64,000 nt of DNA from positions 186,001 through 250,000 of the forward strand of contig JAIPEN010000002.1 in assembly GCA_021737145.1 (NCBI GenBank), in the 5' to 3' direction. The stretch is from Desulfarculaceae bacterium (GTDB taxonomy: Bacteria; Desulfobacterota; Desulfarculia; Desulfarculales; Desulfarculaceae). Both the position numbers and the translations under genes were made by a program. Of this stretch, positions 24,956 through 33,945 are shown in pieces; the stretch's first letter is position 1; every line of letters starts with the position of its first letter. The notes beneath the pieces are model-generated. The model was not told the DNA's origin. It did no database searches and was given only the letters and a program-made list of their open reading frames with translations.

Positions 24956-25588
24956 ATGAAGCGACTCCCAGCCTGGTTGCCCCTGTTGGCGGCCCTGGTC
25001 CTGCTGTTGGGCCTGGGCGCGGCCTGCGGCACCGCCCCCAAGGTGCCGCCCTCGGGATTCCTGAGCGATTACGAAGCCCTCAAGCCGGACCCCGACGTGG
25101 ACGGCCTGTACTGGTGGGCCCGCAAGGGGGTGGACTGGGCCAATTACCGCGCCCTGCTCATCGACCCGGTGGAGGTGCGGGTGAGCAAGTCCTCCTTCAA
25201 GGATGCCCTGGAGCCCGGCGAGGCCAAGGTGATGGCCAAAAAGCTTCGCGACGTGACGGTCAGGGCCCTGATGGGCAACTACCCCCTGGCCAGGCACGCG
25301 GCCCCCGGGGTGCTGCGCCTCAAGGCGGCCCTGGTGCATCTAAAGCCGGTGCAGCCGGCGGTGAACGTGGTCTCCTCGGCCCTGCTCATGGTGCCGGTGG
25401 ACGTGGGCGAGGCGGCGGTGGAGGTGCAGTTCACCGACAGCGTCAGCGGCCGCATCCAGGGCGAGCTGGTCATCAGCAACCAGGGCAGCATCGCCCAGGT
25501 CACCAAGGTCTGGACCCGCTGGGCCCAGGTGGACGACGCCTTTGTGCAGTGGGCCCTATTGCTGCGCGAGGCCATGCGCCAAAAATAA
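24956..25588 (+). CDS. DUF3313-like lipoprotein
   Basis: A 210-residue putative lipoprotein. The signal peptide is MKRLPAWLPLLAALVLLLGLG, with a lipobox-like LGAAC; the Cys at about residue 24 would be lipidated. The mature part has SGFLSDYEALKPDP, WARKGVDWANYRALLIDPVEVRV and a C-terminal beta-rich segment that fits DUF3313. This family lies in the periplasm or outer membrane, with unknown role. The start at the signal peptide Met is preferred over an in-frame ATG 48 bases upstream. A single gene, divergent from the Nudix gene. Confidence 0.8.
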   Translation: MKRLPAWLPLLAALVLLLGLGAACGTAPKVPPSGFLSDYEALKPDPDVDGLYWWARKGVDWANYRALLIDPVEVRVSKSSFKDALEPGEAKVMAKKLRDVTVRALMGNYPLARHAAPGVLRLKAALVHLKPVQPAVNVVSSALLMVPVDVGEAAVEVQFTDSVSGRIQGELVISNQGSIAQVTKVWTRWAQVDDAFVQWALLLREAMRQK

Positions 25589-25609
25589 AAAAACCCGACT
25601 CGCCCGCTC

Positions 25610-25649
25610 TTGACATCCTTGGATCCGTGGTTACCATTTGAGCATATGC
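25610..25649 (+). promoter_or_regulatory. Sigma-70-type promoter with adjacent GCATATGC palindrome
   Basis: TTGACA (25610-25615) and TACCAT (25632-25637) with a 16-base spacer are a good -35/-10 pair. Directly downstream is TTGAGCATATGCACA, with an exact GCATATGC palindrome at 25642-25649, at or near the expected start point. A regulator bound there could block transcription of the NifX-like gene 66 bases further on. The decamer TTGAGCATAT also occurs at 3887-3896. Confidence 0.6.
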
Positions 25650-25715
25650 ACATAACTTGCCCGGCGGCGGCACCCGCCGCCTGGCGAAACGCTTAGACCA
25701 CGGAGTAGCCATATC

Positions 25716-26111
25716 ATGATTATCGCAGTTCCCACCGAGGGTTCCGGCGGCCTGGACGCCAAGGTTTCGGACCACTTCGGCCATAGCCCGGCCTTTGCCC
25801 TGGTGCCGGTGAATGACAACCAACTGGGCGAGCCTCAGTTCATCGCCAACGGCGATCACGGCGACGAAGGCTGCATGGGCCCGGTGAACCGCCTCAAGGC
25901 GGCCGGGGCCGACGCGGTGGCGGTGGGCGGCCTGGGCGCGCGTCCCCTGTCCGGCCTGCAAGATGTGGGCATCGCGGTCTACCACCACCAAGGCGCGGCC
26001 AGCGTGGGCGACGCGGTGCGCCTGGTGCTGGAAGGCAAGGCCCAGCGTTTCGCCCCGGCCCAGGCCTGCAAGGGCCACGGCAACTGTGGCGGCGAAGGCC
26101 ACGCTCACTAA
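25716..26111 (+). CDS. NifX/NifB-type iron-molybdenum cofactor-binding domain protein
   Basis: A 131-residue protein of the dinitrogenase FeMo-cofactor/MTH1175 family. MIIAVPTEGSGGLDAKVSDHFGHSPAFALVPV is the typical N-terminus (DAKVSDHFGH). VAVGGLGARPLSGLQDVGIAVY and the end, with scattered Cys/His (KGHGNCGGEGHAH), could bind a metal cluster. In anaerobes without other nif genes such proteins are common and often sit with MinD/Mrp-type ATPases; none is adjacent here. It has its own promoter and terminator. Role unknown, probably Fe-S or Mo cluster handling. Confidence 0.88.
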   Translation: MIIAVPTEGSGGLDAKVSDHFGHSPAFALVPVNDNQLGEPQFIANGDHGDEGCMGPVNRLKAAGADAVAVGGLGARPLSGLQDVGIAVYHHQGAASVGDAVRLVLEGKAQRFAPAQACKGHGNCGGEGHAH

Positions 26112-26134
26112 CCGCCTTTTAGCCGATACCAACC

Positions 26135-26163
26135 GGGCGCTCCATCAGGGGCGCCCTTTTTTT
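26135..26163 (+). terminator. Rho-independent terminator of the NifX-like gene
   Basis: A 6-bp GC stem (GGGCGC / GCGCCC) with a 10-base loop, then a run of seven T. It lies 23 bases after the stop and before the convergent regulator gene. Confidence 0.85.
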
Positions 26164-26174
26164 GTGGGCGCGTT

Positions 26175-27542
<1,368 letters not shown>

Positions 27543-27570
27543 AGGTGGTCCGGATTGCCAAAAGGGGGAA

Positions 27571-27606
27571 GTAACGCTGGCCGGGGCCAGCTTGTTACGT
27601 TTTTTA
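27571..27606 (+). promoter_or_regulatory. Hairpin with T-tract upstream of pncB
   Basis: GTAAC-GCTGGCC and GGCCAGC-TT-GTTAC form a long interrupted stem, followed on the plus strand by GTTTTTTAC. It lies between the regulator gene and pncB, which run in opposite directions. It could be a leader terminator, a terminator of antisense RNA, or a regulator-binding inverted repeat; sequence alone does not decide. Confidence 0.4.
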
Positions 27607-27727
27607 CATGCGCCCGGTCGCGGTGTCAACCCAGGGGCGGGGCGTGCCTTGGCATTGACAGTAGGGGCCCCAGCTAATAGGTTTGGGCAAAAGCATCAAA
27701 CCAGATATCGGCAGGAATGCGGCACTC

Positions 27728-29074
27728 ATGAGCGAAACCTTCCAGGCTCTGCACACCGACTTCTACCAGTTGACCATGGCCGCGGCCTACCACCGCCAGG
27801 GAATGAACCAGACGGCCACCTTCAGCCTTTTTGCCCATGGCCTGCCCGCCCAGCGGGGCTATATCCTGACCGCCGGGCTGGCCGACGCCCTGGACTATCT
27901 GGAGCGCTTCCGCTTCACCCCGGAGGAGATAGACTATCTCGCCTCCCTGGAGCGTTTCACGCCCGAGTTCTTGGGTTTCCTGGCCGGGCTGAGCTTCAGC
28001 GGCGAGGCCTGGGCCCTGCCCGAGGGCACCGCCTGCTTTGCCGGCGAGCCCCTCATCGAGATCACCGCCCCGCTCATCGAGGCCCAGTTGGTGGAGACCC
28101 GCCTGATCCAGATCCTCAACCTGCACTCCACCCTGGCCAGCAAGGCGGCCCGTTGCGTGCAGGCGGCCCAGGGCCGCACCTGCGTGGACTTCGCCCTGCG
28201 CCGCACCCAGGGGCGCGAGGCCGGCTGGGCCGCGGCCCGCTCCTCGTCCATCGCCGGGTTCGCGGGCACCAGCAACGTGGAGGCCTCCTGGAAGCTGGGC
28301 ACCGTGCCGGTGGGCACCATGGCCCACGCCTTTGTGGAGGCCTTTGGCGACGAGCTGACCGCCTTCCGGGCCTTTGCCGACACCTTCCCCAAGGGTACGG
28401 TGCTGTTGGTGGACACCTACGACAGCGTGGAGGGCCTGCACCGCGCGGTGCAGGTGGCCGCCGAGCTGAAGGCCGGGGGCAGCCGCCTGCTGGGGGTGCG
28501 CCTGGACTCGGGCGACCTGGTGGGCATGAGCCGCCAGGCCCGCCAGGTGCTGGACCAGGCCGGACTGGAAGAGGCCTGGGTGGTGGTTTCGGGCAGCCTG
28601 GACGAGACCCGCATCCATGAGCTGGTGAGCCAGGGGGCCGAGGTGGACACCTTCGGGGTGGGCACCAAGATGGGCTCTTCGGCCGATGCGCCCTACCTTG
28701 ATCTGGCCTACAAGCTGGTCAGCTACGACGGCCGGCCCACGGTAAAGCTCTCCACCGGCAAGGAGACCTGGGCCTCGCCCAAGCAGCTCTGGCGCCACTT
28801 CGGCCCCGACGGCCTGATGACCCACGATGTGCTGGGCCTGCGCGGCGAGGACCAGCCCGGCCTGCCGCTGCTCATGCCGGTGATGGCCCAGGGCCGCCGG
28901 CTGGAGCCCGAGCCCGGTTGGCGGGCGGCCCAAGAGCGCTTCCGCGAGCAGGCCGCCGCCCTGCCCGAGGCCTGCCTGCGCCTGGCCGGCCCGGCCCCCC
29001 TGGAGTACAACCCCAGCGACGAGCTGCGGCGGGTGCAGGAAAAGGCCCGCCAGGCCGCCCTGAACAAGCGCTAG
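27728..29074 (+). CDS. pncB: Nicotinate phosphoribosyltransferase
   Basis: A 448-residue enzyme that makes nicotinate mononucleotide from nicotinate and PRPP in NAD salvage. LHTDFYQLTMAAAYHRQGM is the typical N-terminus. The central FAGTSNVEASWKLGTVPVGTMAHAFVEAF and RLDSGDLVGMSRQARQVLDQAG are the substrate and PRPP-binding regions, and GVGTKMG follows. Length matches the family. The start is the ATG at 27728; a TTG 45 bases upstream is open but less likely. NAD kinase (7303-8157) is the other NAD enzyme in the window. Single gene, possibly with the next one. Confidence 0.93.
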   Translation: MSETFQALHTDFYQLTMAAAYHRQGMNQTATFSLFAHGLPAQRGYILTAGLADALDYLERFRFTPEEIDYLASLERFTPEFLGFLAGLSFSGEAWALPEGTACFAGEPLIEITAPLIEAQLVETRLIQILNLHSTLASKAARCVQAAQGRTCVDFALRRTQGREAGWAAARSSSIAGFAGTSNVEASWKLGTVPVGTMAHAFVEAFGDELTAFRAFADTFPKGTVLLVDTYDSVEGLHRAVQVAAELKAGGSRLLGVRLDSGDLVGMSRQARQVLDQAGLEEAWVVVSGSLDETRIHELVSQGAEVDTFGVGTKMGSSADAPYLDLAYKLVSYDGRPTVKLSTGKETWASPKQLWRHFGPDGLMTHDVLGLRGEDQPGLPLLMPVMAQGRRLEPEPGWRAAQERFREQAAALPEACLRLAGPAPLEYNPSDELRRVQEKARQAALNKR

Positions 29075-29167
29075 ACTCTCCCTGCAAGGCCCTTCCTACC
29101 GCCCCGCGAGGTTTGCTACCCTTTAATCAGGGGGCCATAACCGCGCCGACCGGCAAGGAGGGCTGCC

Positions 29168-29986
29168 ATGAGCATCATCACCATATCCGGAGAAATGGGT
29201 TCCTTGCGCGACGAGCTGGCCGATGAGGTCTGCCGTCTGGGAAGTCTGGAGTGCGTGGACCGCCGCACCCTCATGGAGGCGGTGGCCGGGCTGGTGGATC
29301 TGTCCCGCGACGAGCACCAGCTCTTGGCCGAGCAGGGTCCGGCCCTGCTGGACCTGAACAACCGCCGCAGACGGGTGTTCGCCAGCTTCCTTGAATCGGT
29401 GGTCCTGCAATACGCCCAAAAGGGCGACGCCGTGCTGGTTGGGCGCGGGGCCAACCTGCTCTTGCGCCTGGTGCCGGGGGTGCTCAGGGTGCGCACCGTG
29501 GCTCCCCTGGAACTCCGGGCCCAGCGCCTGGCCCGGGTGGAGGGCCTGGAGCTGGACCGGGCCCGCCAACTGGCCACGGTGGTGGACCAGCAGCGCCGGG
29601 CCTACATCGCCCACGTATTCGGGGCGGACTGGGCCTCGCCCTTGAGCTACGACCTGGTGCTCAACATGGGGCGGCTGTCCCTGGAGCAGGCGGCCAACAC
29701 CGTTCTGGGCCTGGCCGCCCACGCCGAGTTCGAGCTCACCGCCGAGTGCCAGCGCCTTTTGGGCGACATGGTGCTGGCCTCGCGGGTCAGGCGCCAGCTG
29801 GTGGCCGAGATGGATCTGCACGCCCTGGAGGTGACCAGCGAAGAGGGGCAGGTGTCCCTGGGCGGCTACGTGGCCGACGCCGCCGCGGCCCGCCAGGCCC
29901 TGCGCCTGGCCGGCGAGGTGGACGGGGTCAAGGAGGTGGCCTCCAAGCTGGAGGTGTCGCCCACCATGAGCCGCTTCCTGCCTTAG
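29168..29986 (+). CDS. Cytidylate-kinase-like protein fused to a BON domain
   Basis: A 272-residue two-domain protein. Residues 1-195 resemble the cytidylate kinase-like family: an N-terminal SIITISGEMGS, the VLVGRGANLLLRLVPGVLRVRTVAPLE block and YDLVLNMGRLSLEQA. The P-loop is degenerate: SGEMGSLRDELAD lacks the usual Lys of GxGxxGK[ST], so ATP use is doubtful. Residues 200-272 look like a BON domain (GDMVLASRVRRQLVAEMDLHALEVTSEEGQVSLGG...), which elsewhere binds phospholipid or sits in periplasmic proteins. No signal peptide is visible. GAAGG before the ATG is only weakly Shine-Dalgarno-like. Function unknown. Confidence 0.75.
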   Translation: MSIITISGEMGSLRDELADEVCRLGSLECVDRRTLMEAVAGLVDLSRDEHQLLAEQGPALLDLNNRRRRVFASFLESVVLQYAQKGDAVLVGRGANLLLRLVPGVLRVRTVAPLELRAQRLARVEGLELDRARQLATVVDQQRRAYIAHVFGADWASPLSYDLVLNMGRLSLEQAANTVLGLAAHAEFELTAECQRLLGDMVLASRVRRQLVAEMDLHALEVTSEEGQVSLGGYVADAAAARQALRLAGEVDGVKEVASKLEVSPTMSRFLP

Positions 29987-30004
29987 ATCGCCGGCCTCGC
30001 CAGC

Positions 30005-30113
30005 CACCGGCATGCGGTGTTGCGAACCTCGCTCGTCTCCTCGGCGTATTGACCTATACGCCAGCGGGATTCGCTGGTTCGCGCCTTGTCTGCCGGCGGT
30101 TGGCTGCGCCGGT
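30005..30113. repeat. Dispersed intergenic repeat, copy B
   Basis: Between convergent stops at 29986 and 30148. It aligns with copies A and C: CCGGCATGCGGTGTTGCG, GCTC, TATTGACCTATACGCC, GCGCCTTGTCTGCCGGCGG and TTGGCTGCGCCGGT. Short internal palindromes (AGCGGGATTCGCTGG) suggest a folded RNA or cruciform. No T-tract terminator is seen in this gap. Confidence 0.6.
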
Positions 30114-30147
30114 CTTGCGGCGCGGCATTTCTCCCAGCCGAAATCGA

Positions 30148-33100
30148 CTATTCAGCGGTTTTTTGGGGCTCGGCCTTGGGCTGGCTCGGCCGGGCGGGCG
30201 CGGGCTTTTGGGTCTCGCCGCCGGACAGGTCGAAGTCCCGGGTGAAGACCAGATCCACCCCGTTGTCCCGGGTGTTGCCCACCGTGCTCTCCACCGAGAA
30301 GTAGCGCGACAAGCGATACTCCAGGCCCACGTTCTGGCCGCCGTAAGGCCCTAGGTTCTGGCGGTAGCGCAGGTACAGGTCCTCGCTCAGATATTTGCCC
30401 GCCTCCAGGGAGGGCCCGGCCGACAGGGTGTTGTGCACCGTGACCACGTCTGGCGAAAGGTCCGGCCCGAAGATGCGGCTCATCTCCCTTTGGCCCACCT
30501 GCCCCAGCAGGGCCAGGGCCTGGGCCGAAAGCTCCTGGCTCTGGCCCTTGTTCAGCTCGGCCGCCGGGCGTCCGAAGATTATGGTGCTAAGGATGTCGGC
30601 CTGGCTCATGGGGGGCAGCGAGCTCAGGTTGATGGTGGGGTCCAGGGCGGTGCCGGCCACGCTGACGAACACGGTGATGTAGCCCATGGACAGGCGGGCC
30701 TCGGCGTTCAGGGCGGGGTCGGGCTGGGTCTTGCCCAGGAAGTCGGCCTTGCCCTCCAGCACCTCGAAGCGCTTGCCCACAATGATCACCAGGCCCTTTT
30801 GGATTGTCACCGCGCCATTGAAAATAAGAGGCTTGCCCGGCTCCTTGGTCAGATGCAGCCCGCCGCTGGCGTCCAGCCAGCCATCGTCCAGGCTCACCCG
30901 GGTGGGCTTGCCCAGATCGGCCCGGAGGTCCACCTTGAGCCCGTCCAGTTGGGGCGGCAGCTTGAAGCGGCGGTCCTTTTTCTCCAGGAGCGGAGGCTTC
31001 TGCCCGGGCCGGAGGATCACCACGTCGGCCATGCCCGCCGGTTCGGCCAGGCCGTAGCGCACCACGATATCGCTAATCCCCACCCGTCCGGTGAGCACCG
31101 GGTTGGTGAAGTCCCCGCCCAGCTTCACCGAGGAGGTGACGTCCACCTGGCCCACCGTGCCCAGCAGCACCAGCAGGTCCTGGCTGCTCAAGCTAAGGTC
31201 CAGGGCCCCGGGGCCGCCCAGGGGCAGGCGCAGCGACCCGGTGAGCTCAAGCTCGCCCTCGCTGTAGGCCGAGGCCTTCTTGATGTCCACCCGGCCGCCC
31301 TCCAGGCCCAGGTCCAGCTCGATGCGTTCCACGATTTGGCCGCTGGAGGCGACGATGAACCTGCCGTTGTTCAGGGAAAAGCTGCCGCTCATGTGGGGGC
31401 GGTGGATGGTGCCGTCCACGTTCAGCTCCAGGCTGGCCTTGCCCCGGAACTGCTGTAGGCCGGGCAGGAAAGGCGCGGCCAGGGCCAGGGGCAGGTCGTG
31501 GGCCGAGGCCTTGAGGCGGATGCCCTCGCTGTTGGGCTCCCACACCGGGGGCCGCAGGCTCAGGGTGAGCCCGGCCCGGCCCTCCAGCTCCATCACCTCC
31601 TGGCTGCCGTAATAGGCCCGTCCGGCAATGTGGAAGCGCTCGTTCTGATAATTGCCCCTGAACTCCACCCGGCTGGTCTCCATGCCCGGCCACTCCAGGC
31701 CGCGCACCCGGCCCTCCATCTCCAAACGGGGCTGGCTGAGCAGGCCCTGCACCTTGGCCAGCCCCTCCAGGCGGGCCTTGGGGGCCAGGCCGGCCTGCTG
31801 GCCCAGGACGTGGGAGAGCAGGATGTCCTTCAGCTTGGCCTTGGCCGACACCTCGCCGCTGATCGGGGCGAAGTCGCCTTCAAAGCTCAGGCTCTCCTGG
31901 CCTTGGGTCAGCTCCAGGCCCCGCACCTTGATCTGCTCCCGGCCCAGGCGCAGCCAGGCCAGGCCCTTTTGGGACCAGCGCCCCAGGCCGCCGCGCTCGA
32001 TCCAGGCCTCGCTGAGGTGGGCCTTCAGGGGCAGGGCGAGCAGGTCGCGGCTCTCCAGGCGCAGGGCCAGGCCGGTCTCGGGGCCCTCGGCCTGCACCAC
32101 CAGGCTGCTCCGCTGGGGCCCAAACTCGGCCCGCGCGGCCAGGTTGTCCAAAAATATCTCGCCGGAGATGACCCCGGCCGCGGCCAGGGTGGCGTTGCCC
32201 TGGGGGCGGGGGCCCAGTTGCTTCAGGTTCGCATTCACCATCACCGAGCGGGCCAGCACGTTGCGGCTGAACAGGCGCTGGGCGTTCAGGCGCACCCGGA
32301 GGTCCGGATTCTTCCAGGGGCCGCTGATGCGCCCCCGGGCCTCCAGGCTGCCGCTGAGCACCACCGGCGGGAGGATCTTGGCCCGGCTCAAGGCCTGGTT
32401 GAGCCCGCTCATGTCCGGGGTGCTCAGGTTGAAGCGCAGGTTCAGGGCCTGGTCCGACACCTCGCCCCGGGCCTCCAGGCCGGCCAGGGGAGACTCCAGC
32501 TTGAGCCGCTCCACCCGCCAGGCCTCCCCGGCGTGGGCCCCGGCCGCCTCCAGGTTGCTCAGGTCCAGGCCCTCCGAGGCCTGGGACTCGTCCAGCTTCA
32601 CCTCCCAGGCCAGGTCTTTCCAGGCGCCCCGGGCCGAGACCCGCCCGTTCAGCGAGGCGGTGGCCAGCCAGGCGGGAAGCTCGCCTTGCAGGGCGGCCGG
32701 GGGCTTGAGCCCCTGGAAGGCCAGGTCGCCTTGCAGGCTCAAAGGCTGGTTTTGGGCGGGCAACACCAGGCGGCCCTGCCCGGACAGCTTGCCCCAGGGC
32801 GCGCTCAGGGCCAGGCTCTTTATCTCCACCGCCCCTTGGGCCAGCAGGGCCTCCAGCTTGAGCGGCCCGGCGCCGACGCCCTGATACGCGGCCTTGCTCA
32901 GCTCCAGGCTCACCTGGGGACGGCTGCCCTCCAGGCCGGGCCAGCCCTGGCTGGTCAGGCGCCAGGAACCCTCCAGGGTGGCCGCTGCCGGCACCCCCCA
33001 GGCGGTCAGGCTGATTTGCTTGAGCTGGCCGCTCAGCTTCAGGGCTCCGCTCTCCGGGGCCAGGCCGCCCGCGAAGCTCACCGCCTGCTGGCCCTGGGTC

Positions 33101-33945
33101 AGCCCGCCGCTCACCTGTAGCTGTTGCCAGGGACCCTTGGCCTCGAGCTCCAGGGACAGGGGCTCCCGGGGCGGGGAGGGCAGGGGCCAGGCAAAGGGCA
33201 GGGCCTTGGGATCGGTCAGGGTGGCCTTCAATTTGGCGGTCAGGCGGTAGGGCTCCTTTAGCTCCACCGCGCCCTGGAGCCCGGCCCGGCTCTCGCCCTT
33301 GACGACTTGCAGCTCATCCACCCGCAGGCGCTTGTTGTCCAGCCGGGCCTTGAGCTTCAGGCCCAGGGGCTGGGCCAGCCCCTCCAGGGACACCCGGGCC
33401 TGGGCCACCGATGCCTTGGCCCTCAGGCCCCGCTGGTCCAGATACAGGCTGCCCCCCAGCTCCAGGCCCTCCACCCGGCGAACGGGGCCCAGCAGGCCCA
33501 GGGGCGCGTTCAGCTCTCCGCCGGTGATGCTCAGCCGGTCCAGGCTCACGCGCAGGCCCAGGCCCCCGCCCTCGCCGGCCGGCAGGCTCCAGGGCAGGTT
33601 CACCCGGGGGCGCACCGCGCTCAGGGAGCTTATCTTGAGCCGCCCGCCCAGCAGGGCCAGGAGGTTGTAGGAGATGTCCAGGCGCTCCACGGCCAGCAGG
33701 GTCTGGTCCTGGCGGGTCAGGGACACCTGGCGGGCGCTCACATTGAACAGCAGGTTGCCTTCCAGGCCGGCCAGCTCCAGGCGGGCCCCGGTGGCATCGA
33801 GCACCTCGCTCTGGATGCGCTCCACCAGCCATCCCCTGAAGGCGTCGCTGCGGCTCAGGCCCCAGGCGCCCAGGCCCGCGCCCAGCACCAGGGCGGCGAA
33901 CAGGCCCAGCACCAGCCACAGGGCGATTATGGATTTCCTGGCCAT
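30148..33945 (-). CDS. tamB: Translocation/assembly module protein TamB (DUF490)
   Basis: A 1265-residue protein with one N-terminal membrane helix (about residues 5-28), then a very long repetitive beta-rich region of the AsmA/VPS13-like type, and a C-terminal TamB domain with ADVVILRPGQ..., DLVFTRDFD and NPVLTGRVGI segments. It spans the periplasm as a lipid-handling groove bridging inner and outer membrane, supporting outer-membrane protein or phospholipid transport with TamA. The start overlaps the tamA stop by one base (TGATG), giving a coupled tamA-tamB operon. The TamB end is followed by repeat B, not a visible terminator. Confidence 0.94.
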   Translation of the reverse strand: MARKSIIALWLVLGLFAALVLGAGLGAWGLSRSDAFRGWLVERIQSEVLDATGARLELAGLEGNLLFNVSARQVSLTRQDQTLLAVERLDISYNLLALLGGRLKISSLSAVRPRVNLPWSLPAGEGGGLGLRVSLDRLSITGGELNAPLGLLGPVRRVEGLELGGSLYLDQRGLRAKASVAQARVSLEGLAQPLGLKLKARLDNKRLRVDELQVVKGESRAGLQGAVELKEPYRLTAKLKATLTDPKALPFAWPLPSPPREPLSLELEAKGPWQQLQVSGGLTQGQQAVSFAGGLAPESGALKLSGQLKQISLTAWGVPAAATLEGSWRLTSQGWPGLEGSRPQVSLELSKAAYQGVGAGPLKLEALLAQGAVEIKSLALSAPWGKLSGQGRLVLPAQNQPLSLQGDLAFQGLKPPAALQGELPAWLATASLNGRVSARGAWKDLAWEVKLDESQASEGLDLSNLEAAGAHAGEAWRVERLKLESPLAGLEARGEVSDQALNLRFNLSTPDMSGLNQALSRAKILPPVVLSGSLEARGRISGPWKNPDLRVRLNAQRLFSRNVLARSVMVNANLKQLGPRPQGNATLAAAGVISGEIFLDNLAARAEFGPQRSSLVVQAEGPETGLALRLESRDLLALPLKAHLSEAWIERGGLGRWSQKGLAWLRLGREQIKVRGLELTQGQESLSFEGDFAPISGEVSAKAKLKDILLSHVLGQQAGLAPKARLEGLAKVQGLLSQPRLEMEGRVRGLEWPGMETSRVEFRGNYQNERFHIAGRAYYGSQEVMELEGRAGLTLSLRPPVWEPNSEGIRLKASAHDLPLALAAPFLPGLQQFRGKASLELNVDGTIHRPHMSGSFSLNNGRFIVASSGQIVERIELDLGLEGGRVDIKKASAYSEGELELTGSLRLPLGGPGALDLSLSSQDLLVLLGTVGQVDVTSSVKLGGDFTNPVLTGRVGISDIVVRYGLAEPAGMADVVILRPGQKPPLLEKKDRRFKLPPQLDGLKVDLRADLGKPTRVSLDDGWLDASGGLHLTKEPGKPLIFNGAVTIQKGLVIIVGKRFEVLEGKADFLGKTQPDPALNAEARLSMGYITVFVSVAGTALDPTINLSSLPPMSQADILSTIIFGRPAAELNKGQSQELSAQALALLGQVGQREMSRIFGPDLSPDVVTVHNTLSAGPSLEAGKYLSEDLYLRYRQNLGPYGGQNVGLEYRLSRYFSVESTVGNTRDNGVDLVFTRDFDLSGGETQKPAPARPSQPKAEPQKTAE

